Assembly (NCBI RefSeq): GCF_004920835.1
Contig: NZ_QFHO01000004.1
Location: forward strand, 165,617-229,616
DNA: 64,000 bases
Direction of reading: 5' to 3'
Source: Stenotrophomonas maltophilia
GTDB taxonomy: Bacteria; Pseudomonadota; Gammaproteobacteria; Xanthomonadales; Xanthomonadaceae
In this document: positions 57,843-64,000 of the stretch, piece after piece
How the letters are laid out: every line of letters begins with the position of its first letter
How positions within the stretch are numbered: the first letter of the stretch is position 1
Translations under genes and position numbers: made by a program
The notes under the pieces: generated by a model
The model's database searches: none
The model's input: the letters and a program-made list of their open reading frames with translations, nothing else
Told to the model about the DNA's origin: nothing

Positions 57843-58370
57843 GTGCACACCTGGTACCTCGGTGGCCTCGACCACCGCCCCTTCCAGCACCTGTTCGAGA
57901 AAAGTGAGCGCGAACTCGCCGCGCTGGGCATCCAGCGTCGCTGGGCCGGCGAGAGCGGCGGCCATCCCTGCCGGATCAGCCTGAGCGATCCACCCAGTGG
58001 CAGCGAACTGCTGCTGTTGTCGCATGTCCATCTGCCCCTGCACTCTCCCTATCACGCCTCCGGCCCGATCTTCGTGCAGCGCGGGGTGACCCGTTGCGTG
58101 CTGCCAGCGGGCGAGGTGCCTCCCTATGTGCAACGGCGGATGATCTCGCTGCGCGCCTATGACCACGCTGCGCTGATGCTGGCTGCGCAGGTCTGCGCCG
58201 GCACCGACGTCGCCACGCAGCTGGACACCCTGTTCGCCGACCCAGCGGTGGCCTTCGTCCAGTTGCACAACGCGGCACATGGCTGCTTTTCGTGCCAGGC
58301 CGATCGGATCGACCGCGAGATTGGCCAGCACGATCTCCACGACGTGATCGATGCCACGCCTGTCGCGTGA
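57843..58370 (+). CDS. DUF1203 family protein
   Basis: 175 residues from a GTG at 57843, with AAGGAG 6 nt upstream. The family core is HPCRISLSDPPSGSELLLLSHVHLPLHSPYHASGPIFVQRGV, and FSCQAD near the C-terminus is characteristic. No signal peptide. Function is unknown. A frame upstream of the GTG is open, but the Shine-Dalgarno and family alignment support this start. Confidence 0.84.
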   Translation: MHTWYLGGLDHRPFQHLFEKSERELAALGIQRRWAGESGGHPCRISLSDPPSGSELLLLSHVHLPLHSPYHASGPIFVQRGVTRCVLPAGEVPPYVQRRMISLRAYDHAALMLAAQVCAGTDVATQLDTLFADPAVAFVQLHNAAHGCFSCQADRIDREIGQHDLHDVIDATPVA

Positions 58371-58561
58371 CCGCCAACGCATCCGTTCAGCCCCACGTGA
58401 AGCTGGCGGGAAGGGCTTCACACCCACAGTCACGGATCGGCGCTTCCGTGGTTCCTCAGCCCGCACCGCGACTCGATACTCGCCGTGGTGCCGCCGAAAG
58501 TCCGCCGTGCAGCGCAGCTCCTGCGGTCACCGCTCTCTTTCGACGACCACAAGGAAGCGCC

Positions 58562-59734
58562 ATGTCATTCCGATCCACACCGCTGTTGCTGGCCACTTCA
58601 TTGGCCGCCGCTGGCCTGCTGGTAGCCAGCGATGCATTTGCCCATGGCACGATGACCACGCCGATCAGCCGCGTCTATGCCTGTTTCCAGGGCAATCCGG
58701 AGAACCCGACCAACCCGGCCTGTGCCGCCGCCAAGGCCGTCGGTGGTTCGCAGGCGTTCTACGACTGGAACGGCATCAATCAGGCCAACGCCAACGGCAA
58801 CCACCAGGCCGTAGTGCCCGACGGCAAGCTGTGCAGCGGCAACAACCCGACCTTCCGCGGGCTGGATGTGAACCGCAGCGACTGGCAGACCACTCCGATC
58901 CAGGCAGACGCCAACGGCAAGTTCACCTTCGTGTTCAAGGCAACCGCACCACATGCCACGCGCGACTGGCGCTTCTTCGTCACCCGCGACGGCTGGCAGC
59001 CGGGCAGCCCGCTGCGCTGGGCCGACCTGCAGGAGTTCTGCACGCTGGGCAACACGCCGCTGTCGGCCGATGGCACCTACAAGCTGCAGTGCACGCTGCC
59101 GCAGCGCAGCGGCCAGCATGTGATCTACAACACCTGGCAGCGCTCGGATTCGACCGAAGCGTTCTACACCTGCATGGACGTGCGCTTTGAAGGAAGCGGC
59201 GGCAGCACCCCGCCGGCAGCGCAGTGGCAGGACGCCGGTCCGGTCACCGCGCGCGGCGAGCTGCCGGTCGGCACCACCCTGGCGCTGCGCGTGTTCAATG
59301 CCAACGGCAATGATGTCGAACGCGTGGAAGCGATCCTGGCCAGCGGCCAGACCGCGGCCGCGCAATGGCCGTTTGCGCTGGCCCGCAAGGTCAATGCCAG
59401 TGCCCAGCATGCGCGCGTGGGCGTGCTGAACAACGGCGTGATCACGCCCTCCGCCTCGGCCACCGACAACCGCGTGTACCTGAAGAACGGCAACCGCTTC
59501 CAGCTCGACACCAAGGTGCCGGACCCGGGGACGCCGTCACCGGGCGGCGATTTCGACCACGTATACCCCGCCGGCATCGGCAGTTACGTGCCGGGCCAGA
59601 CCGTGGTGAAGGGCAGCGATGGCAAGCTGTATGCCTGCCGCCCGTTCCCGGAAGGTGCATGGTGCAACGTCAACGCCGAAGCCTATCGGCCGGGTGCAGG
59701 CGCGGCCTGGCGTGATGCGTGGATCGCGTACTGA
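58562..59734 (+). CDS. AA10 lytic polysaccharide monooxygenase (chitin-binding), copy 1
   Basis: 390 residues from the ATG at 58562. The signal peptide is cut before His28, leaving the copper histidine as residue 1 of the mature enzyme (AFA|HGTM). The copper site is His28, His131 (APHAT) and axial Phe201 (TEAFYTCMD). After the catalytic domain (to about 212) comes a GbpA domain-2-like module (WQDAGPVTARGELPVG to FQLDTKVPD). A C-terminal chitin-binding module (VYPAGIGSYVPGQTVVK to WRDAWIAY) ends the protein. It should oxidise crystalline chitin outside the cell. A close paralogue follows at 59913. Confidence 0.95.
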   Translation: MSFRSTPLLLATSLAAAGLLVASDAFAHGTMTTPISRVYACFQGNPENPTNPACAAAKAVGGSQAFYDWNGINQANANGNHQAVVPDGKLCSGNNPTFRGLDVNRSDWQTTPIQADANGKFTFVFKATAPHATRDWRFFVTRDGWQPGSPLRWADLQEFCTLGNTPLSADGTYKLQCTLPQRSGQHVIYNTWQRSDSTEAFYTCMDVRFEGSGGSTPPAAQWQDAGPVTARGELPVGTTLALRVFNANGNDVERVEAILASGQTAAAQWPFALARKVNASAQHARVGVLNNGVITPSASATDNRVYLKNGNRFQLDTKVPDPGTPSPGGDFDHVYPAGIGSYVPGQTVVKGSDGKLYACRPFPEGAWCNVNAEAYRPGAGAAWRDAWIAY

Positions 59735-59745
59735 GGCAGTGATGC

Positions 59746-59774
59746 GGGAGGCGGTGCACAGTGCACCGCCTTCC
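59746..59774 (+). terminator. terminator-like hairpin between the LPMO genes
   Basis: GGGAGGCGGTGCA and TGCACCGCCTTCC pair over 13 bp including one G-T wobble, with a CAG loop, starting 12 bp after the first LPMO stop. There is no T-tract. It suggests that the two LPMO genes are separate transcripts. Confidence 0.55.
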
Positions 59775-59912
59775 GCACGGAAGGCTGCACAGTGAGCATC
59801 GTGTTGCAGATCGAACACAGCAGTCATCGATTTCAAACTTGTCCGATGTTGCCGGCCCGCCTGCATATGAAGACTGCGCGAGGTTTCCCACACTTCGCAA
59901 AGGAATTCCTGC

Positions 59913-61088
59913 ATGCATCTGTCCCATCGGGCGGTCCTCGCACTGTCCGTCGTCGCCGGCCTGGCCCTGTCCGGCAGCGCCCTCGCCCACGGCACCATGT
60001 CCAAGCCGCTCAGCCGCGTGAAGCAGTGCCACGAGGGCAATCCGGAAAACCCGACCAACCCGGCCTGTGCCGCGGCCAAGGCCATCGGCGGCGCGCAGCC
60101 GTTCTACGACTGGAGCGCGATCGCGCATGGCAACGCCAATGGCAACCACCGCGACCTGGTGCGCGATGGCGAGCTGTGCAGCGCCAGCATCCCCAAGTAC
60201 CGCGGCCTCGATCTGAACCGCAGCGACTGGCCGACCACGCCGGTGCGCGCCGACTCGCGTGGCCGCTACACCTTCGAATTCCTGGCGCCGGCGCCGCACG
60301 CCACCCGAGAGTGGAAGTTCTACGTCACCCGTGACGGCTGGCAGCCGGGCAGCCCGCTGCGCTGGGCCGACCTGCAGGAATTCTGCACCTTGGGCAACGT
60401 GCCGCTGTCCGAAGGCGGTGTCTACAAGCTGGACTGCCCGCTGCCCAAGCGCAGTGGCCAGCACATCATCTACAACACCTGGCAGCGCTCGGATTCGCAG
60501 GAAGCGTTCTACACCTGCATGGACGTGCGCTTCGAGGGTGGCGGTGGCGTGGTTCCGCCGCCGCAGTGGCAGGATGCCGGCGCGGTGACCGCCAACGGCG
60601 CACTGGACGTTGGCACCACCGTGACCCTGCGCGTGTTCAATGCCAACGGCAACGACCTGGAGCGTGTGGAAACCAAGCTGGCCGCTGGCCAGACCAGCCC
60701 GACACAGTGGCCGCTGGCCCTGGCCCGCAAAGTCAACGCCAGCGCGCAGCACGCCCGCGTGGGTGTGATGAAGAACGGCGTGATCACGCCGGTCGCCTCG
60801 GCCACCGACAACCGCGTGTACCTGAAGCCGGGCAACCGCTTCCAGCTGGAAACCCAGGTGCCGGGGCCGGGCCCGATCGATCCGGTCGATCCGCCGGGCG
60901 GCGACTTCGACTTCGTGTACCCGGCCGGTCTCGGCAGCTACAAGCCGGGCGAGACCGTGGTGAAGGGCACCGACGGCAAGCTCTACGCCTGCCGCCCGTT
61001 CCCGGAAGGTGCCTGGTGCAACATCAATGCCGATGCCTACCGCCCGGGCACCGGCTTTGCCTGGCGTGACGCCTGGATCGCGTACTGA
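59913..61088 (+). CDS. AA10 lytic polysaccharide monooxygenase (chitin-binding), copy 2
   Basis: 391 residues, preceded by AAAGGAA. The signal peptide ends before His26 (LA|HGTM). The copper site is His26, His129 (APHAT) and Phe199. Domain order matches copy 1: AA10, GbpA-like domain 2, and a chitin-binding module ending WRDAWIAY. Long blocks are identical between copies, for example TRDGWQPGSPLRWADLQEFC and CRPFPEGAWCN, but the signal peptides and linkers differ. This is a tandem duplication with retained catalytic residues in both copies. Confidence 0.95.
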   Translation: MHLSHRAVLALSVVAGLALSGSALAHGTMSKPLSRVKQCHEGNPENPTNPACAAAKAIGGAQPFYDWSAIAHGNANGNHRDLVRDGELCSASIPKYRGLDLNRSDWPTTPVRADSRGRYTFEFLAPAPHATREWKFYVTRDGWQPGSPLRWADLQEFCTLGNVPLSEGGVYKLDCPLPKRSGQHIIYNTWQRSDSQEAFYTCMDVRFEGGGGVVPPPQWQDAGAVTANGALDVGTTVTLRVFNANGNDLERVETKLAAGQTSPTQWPLALARKVNASAQHARVGVMKNGVITPVASATDNRVYLKPGNRFQLETQVPGPGPIDPVDPPGGDFDFVYPAGLGSYKPGETVVKGTDGKLYACRPFPEGAWCNINADAYRPGTGFAWRDAWIAY

Positions 61089-61100
61089 GGCAGGGCACCG

Positions 61101-61121
61101 GGGGCGGCGTGATGCCGCCCC
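61101..61121 (+). terminator. terminator-like hairpin after LPMO 2
   Basis: GGGGCGGC-GTGAT-GCCGCCCC, a perfect 8-bp stem, 13 bp after the stop codon. It has no T-tract but lies at the expected site of termination. Confidence 0.55.
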
Positions 61122-61133
61122 TGGTTCATGGGC

Positions 61134-61156
61134 TGCCGGCCAGCGGCCGGCACTAC
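61134..61156 (-). repeat. SMAG-type hairpin
   Basis: TGCCGGCC-AGC-GGCCGGCACTAC between the convergent LPMO 2 and ferredoxin reductase genes. Confidence 0.86.
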
Positions 61157-61162
61157 CCGGGA

Positions 61163-61912
61163 TTATTTACTGCTGACGTACTTCTCGCGGCGGATCTGCG
61201 GGTTGCCGAGGCCGGCGGCCTTGAGCAGTTCGGCACAGGCATCGACCATGTCCGGGTTGCCGCACAGGTAGGCGATGTCGGTGGCCGGGTCCGGGGTGAA
61301 GCCGGACAGCGCCTGCTGGACGTAGCCGTGCTGCACGTCCGGGTGCGGATCGGCGGGCAATTCGCGCGACAGGCACGGCACATAGCGGAAGTTCGGATGC
61401 TTTTCGGCGAAGCTGTAGAAGTCTTCGCTGTACAGCAACTCACCCGGGCTGCGCGCGCCCTGCAGCAGCACGATCTGCACACCGCGCTCGGCCATGGCCT
61501 TCTCCAGCAGCGGCAGCATGGAGCGGTACGGGGTAACGCCGGTACCGGTGGCGATCAGCAGGTAACGGGCGTTGTGGTCACCTGGATTCAGGCAGAAGCG
61601 GCCGTAGGGGCCGGACGCGCTGATCTGGCCGCCCTGCTCCAGCGCCTCGAACAGGGCCGTGGCGGCGCCACCGGGTACGAAACTGACCGCGATATCCACC
61701 GCCTCGCCCGGGCCCAGCGCGTGGTCGTGGATGGTCGCCAGCGAATAGCTGCGCTTGGTTTCGGTACCGTCGGCGTAGCTGAAATGGACCTGGATGAACT
61801 GGCCGGGCTGGAAATCCAGTGGCTGTCCATCGTCACGCACGAACTGGTAGTGGCCGACGGTCGGGGCCAGCATGCGGCAGCCGACCAGCTTGAGGGGGAA
61901 TTGAACAGGCAC
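61163..61912 (-). CDS. fpr: ferredoxin/flavodoxin-NADP+ reductase
   Basis: 249 residues. The FAD-binding motif is KRSYSLAT, followed by SGPYGRFCL. The NADP motif is IATGTGVTPYRSM and the C-terminal nicotinamide region is LCGNPDMVDACAELL. The length and motif order fit bacterial Fpr enzymes, which exchange electrons between NADPH and ferredoxin or flavodoxin and are often part of redox-stress responses. It is divergent from the YadG-like gene over an 84-bp gap. Confidence 0.92.
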   Translation of the reverse strand: MPVQFPLKLVGCRMLAPTVGHYQFVRDDGQPLDFQPGQFIQVHFSYADGTETKRSYSLATIHDHALGPGEAVDIAVSFVPGGAATALFEALEQGGQISASGPYGRFCLNPGDHNARYLLIATGTGVTPYRSMLPLLEKAMAERGVQIVLLQGARSPGELLYSEDFYSFAEKHPNFRYVPCLSRELPADPHPDVQHGYVQQALSGFTPDPATDIAYLCGNPDMVDACAELLKAAGLGNPQIRREKYVSSK

Positions 61913-61958
61913 GACTTTTCGGGACAGTGTGTAGCCGGGGCAAGCCCTCGGGGTCTTC

Positions 61959-61964
61959 TATAAT
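61959..61964 (+). promoter_or_regulatory. perfect -10 box (TATAAT)
   Basis: TATAAT 32 bp upstream of the YadG-like start codon. No clear -35 is seen at the right distance. The same AT-rich island reads TATTAT on the other strand, so it might also serve the divergent fpr gene. Confidence 0.55.
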
Positions 61965-61996
61965 AGCCCCTCCCCGCCCCTCTCCAGCGCCAGCCC

Positions 61997-62965
61997 ATGG
62001 GCGCGAAGGCTTCGAGCTTGGCTTCCCTGAACGATACGGCGCCCGCCCTGCGCGTGCGCGACCTGCGCAAGACCTACGACAACGGCACCCAGGCCCTGAA
62101 GGGCGTTTCCCTGGAAGTGGCCCCGGGCGACTTCTTCGCCCTGCTCGGCCCCAACGGTGCCGGCAAGTCGACCCTGATCGGCATCATCAGCTCCCTGGTC
62201 AACCTCAGCGAGGGCCAGGTGGAAGTGTTCGGCAGCGACCTGGTGCGCAACCGCAGCGCCACCATGCGCCTGATCGGGCTGGTGCCGCAGGAAATCAACT
62301 TCAACCTGTTCGAAAAGCCCTTCGACATCCTGGTGAACTACGCCGGCTTCTACGGCGTGCCGCGCGCCGAAGCCGAGCAGATGGCCGAAGTCGAGCTCAA
62401 GCGCGCCCACCTGTGGGAGAAGGCGCAGGTGATGAGCCGCACCCTGTCCGGTGGCATGAAGCGCCGGCTGATGATCGCCCGCGCGATGATGACCCGGCCG
62501 CGCCTGCTGATCCTGGACGAACCGACCGCTGGCGTGGACATCGAGATCCGCCGCGACATGTGGCGGGTGCTGAAGGAGATCAACGCCGCCGGCACCACGA
62601 TCATCCTCACCACCCACTACCTGGAGGAGGCCGAGCACCTGTGCCGCAACCTGGCCATCATCGACCACGGCCAGATCGTCACCCAGGGCCCGATGCGCGA
62701 ACTGCTGGCCAAGCTTGACGTGGAAGGCTTCCTGCTGGACATCGACGGCACCCTGCCCGCCCAGTTGCCGGTGATCGAGGGGGCAACCCTGACCGCCACC
62801 GACGGCCATACGCTGGACATCGACATGCCACGTGCGATGGACCTCAACCGCGTGTTCGAGGCACTGAACGCGGCGGGCATCCGCGTGCGCTCGATGCGTA
62901 CCAAGAGCAACCGCCTGGAGGAACTGTTCGTGCGCCTCACTGGCAACCAGGAGACGTCCGCATGA
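61997..62965 (+). CDS. ABC transporter ATPase, YadG-like
   Basis: 322 residues. Walker A is GPNGAGKST, the Q-loop is VPQEINFNLFEKP, the signature is LSGGMKRRLMIARAMM, and Walker B is LLILDEPTAGVDIE with H-loop TTHYLEEAE. A C-terminal extension (residues about 230-322) follows, as in multidrug-type exporters. It resembles E. coli YadG. The permease gene starts within its stop (4-nt overlap). Substrate unknown. Confidence 0.93.
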   Translation: MGAKASSLASLNDTAPALRVRDLRKTYDNGTQALKGVSLEVAPGDFFALLGPNGAGKSTLIGIISSLVNLSEGQVEVFGSDLVRNRSATMRLIGLVPQEINFNLFEKPFDILVNYAGFYGVPRAEAEQMAEVELKRAHLWEKAQVMSRTLSGGMKRRLMIARAMMTRPRLLILDEPTAGVDIEIRRDMWRVLKEINAAGTTIILTTHYLEEAEHLCRNLAIIDHGQIVTQGPMRELLAKLDVEGFLLDIDGTLPAQLPVIEGATLTATDGHTLDIDMPRAMDLNRVFEALNAAGIRVRSMRTKSNRLEELFVRLTGNQETSA

Positions 62966-63762
62966 GCAGCACCCCGACCCCGGTCCTGACCGACGGCCAG
63001 CGCAACCGCGTCGCACTGATGACAATCGTGCGCCGCGAAGTCGCACGCATCATGCGCATCTGGGGCCAGACCCTGGTACCGCCTGCGATCACCATGACCC
63101 TGTACTTCCTGATCTTCGGCGGCCTGATCGGCTCGCGCGTTGGCGACATGGGTGGTTACAGCTACATGCAGTTCATCGTGCCTGGCCTGGTGATGATGAG
63201 CGTGATCCAGAACAGCTACGGCAACATCAGCTCCTCGTTCTTCGGCGCCAAGTTCGGCCGCCACGTTGAAGAGCTGCTGGTCAGCCCGATGCCGAACTGG
63301 GTGATCCTGTGGGGCTATGTGGCCGGTGCGGTGCTGCGCGGCCTGATGGTGGGCGTGATCGTGCTGATCATCGCGATGTTCTTCACCCCGGTGCGCATTC
63401 CGCATCCGCTGGTGACACTGACCACGGTGATCCTGGGTGCGACGATCTTCTCGCTGGCCGGCTTCATCAATGCGGTGTATGCGAAGAAATTCGATGACGT
63501 GGCGATCGTGCCGACCTTCATCCTGACCCCGCTGACCTACCTGGGTGGCGTGTTCTATTCGGTGAAGCTGCTGCCGGGCTGGGCCGAGGCGGCGACGCAT
63601 GCGAATCCGATCTTCTACATGGTCAATGCGTTCCGCTATGGCCTGCTGGGCAGCAGCGATGTGCCGGTGCTGGTGGCGTATGCGCTGATGATCGGCTTCG
63701 TGGTGGTGCTGACGGCGCTGGCGCTGTGGTTGCTGCGCCGTGGCGTGGGCATGCGTAGCTGA
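62962..63762 (+). CDS. ABC-2 type exporter permease, YadH-like
   Basis: 266 residues with six membrane segments. The ABC-2 pattern is visible: FLIFGGLIGSRVGDMGGYSYMQFIVPGLVMM, FFGAKFGRHVEELLVSPMPNWVILWGYVAGAV, and the last helix VVLTALALWLLRRG. It resembles E. coli YadH, partner of YadG. It should export an unknown, possibly lipid- or drug-like, substrate. Confidence 0.92.
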   Translation: MSSTPTPVLTDGQRNRVALMTIVRREVARIMRIWGQTLVPPAITMTLYFLIFGGLIGSRVGDMGGYSYMQFIVPGLVMMSVIQNSYGNISSSFFGAKFGRHVEELLVSPMPNWVILWGYVAGAVLRGLMVGVIVLIIAMFFTPVRIPHPLVTLTTVILGATIFSLAGFINAVYAKKFDDVAIVPTFILTPLTYLGGVFYSVKLLPGWAEAATHANPIFYMVNAFRYGLLGSSDVPVLVAYALMIGFVVVLTALALWLLRRGVGMRS

Positions 63763-63770
63763 GGGGTACC

Positions 63771-63791
63771 TGCAGGGCCTGCGGCCCTGCA
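63771..63791 (+). repeat. palindromic hairpin, TGCAGGGCC type
   Basis: TGCAGGGCC-TGC-GGCCCTGCA, with GTAC just upstream, 9 bp after the permease stop. It resembles SMAG hairpins in size and place and may be a divergent member. Confidence 0.6.
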
Positions 63792-63811
63792 CCCGCCGAA
63801 TCAACGTCAAC

Positions 63812-63944
63812 GGCAACTTCAACAGCTGACTATCCGTGGGATGGCGGGGTGGGTCCGGTTGCGGGGGACGCTGCAAGTACGTCCATGTAAGCTCGATCGC
63901 CGCATCCATGCGGCTCACGCCCCCGCAACCGGACCCACCCCGCC
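63812..63944. repeat. long imperfect palindromic element, copy 2
   Basis: Core 63843-63944: left arm GGCGGGGTGGGTCCGGTTGC, right arm GCAACCGGACCCACCCCGCC, with GCAAGTACGTCCATG and GGCTCACGC inside. Upstream sequence (CAACTTCAACAGC, CTATCCGTGGGATG) also matches copy 1 at 32775-32990 when read on the opposite strand. This copy lacks the roughly 80-bp internal stretch. Nothing else is seen in the final 238 bp except hairpins. Confidence 0.75.
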
Positions 63945-63968
63945 CTCGACAGGTTCCCGCTGCTGTTG

Positions 63969-63992
63969 GTGGGTGTCGACCTTGGTCGACAC
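63969..63992 (+). repeat. SMAG-type hairpin, GTGTCGACC subfamily
   Basis: GTGGGTGTCGACC-TT-GGTCGACAC followed by GGTAG, the last feature before the window edge. Confidence 0.75.
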
Positions 63993-64000
63993 GGTAGATC

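Overview
This is a high-GC gammaproteobacterial chromosome segment. Gene content and repeats point to the Stenotrophomonas maltophilia group (Xanthomonadaceae). The main markers are a MFP-RND-OMF efflux operon divergent from a two-component system, as in smeABC/smeRS; a dipeptidyl peptidase IV of 741 residues, the size I recall for the S. maltophilia enzyme; and many short GTAG-ended stem-loop repeats (SMAG type). I saw no tRNA, rRNA, CRISPR array, insertion sequence or prophage. The content is almost entirely core metabolism, envelope and transport.

Layout. 1-5090: an MFS exporter (its last residues lie off the left edge) and a secreted alpha/beta hydrolase, divergent from a LysR regulator across a clean inverted-repeat operator; then a ClC antiporter and a small unknown protein. 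5245-10173: a biotin operon bioB-bioF-bioH-SDR-bioC behind an almost canonical BirA operator. 10378-15051: a YdcF-type protein overlapping a PLP dehydratase, a Gly/Tyr-rich lipoprotein, a 547-bp gene-free stretch with candidate structured RNA signals on both strands, and mnmG. 15214-23190: efflux operon smeABC and the divergent regulators smeS-smeR. 23279-30676: a gamma-class carbonic anhydrase homologue, then six overlapping genes (RDD, SpoIIM-like, DUF4129, DUF4350, MoxR ATPase, DUF58) that form one poorly understood membrane system.

30860-43504: the YgiC/YgiB-like pair, ilvD, dinG, aroE, hemB, a bestrophin homologue and several small membrane or lipoproteins. 43650-51534: a DUF885 peptidase, a Coa1-domain protein, DPP IV, a YfcG-type glutathione disulfide reductase, a YqhA-type membrane protein and a TonB-domain lipoprotein. 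51573-57687: an AraC regulator whose start codon lies inside a long inverted repeat, a small acidic protein, an operon joining an S33-type lipoprotein hydrolase to a NatAB-like ABC exporter, and a GGDEF diguanylate cyclase. 57843-64000: a DUF1203 protein, two tandem paralogous chitin-type lytic polysaccharide monooxygenases, a ferredoxin-NADP reductase and a YadGH-like ABC transporter.

Nearly every intergenic gap holds one or more SMAG-type hairpins, often as inverted pairs. Two copies of a larger palindromic element (about 216 bp at 32775-32990 and 133 bp at 63812-63944) also share terminal arms. Start codons were chosen from translational overlaps, Shine-Dalgarno spacing, signal peptides and family length, so many genes begin inside a longer open frame.
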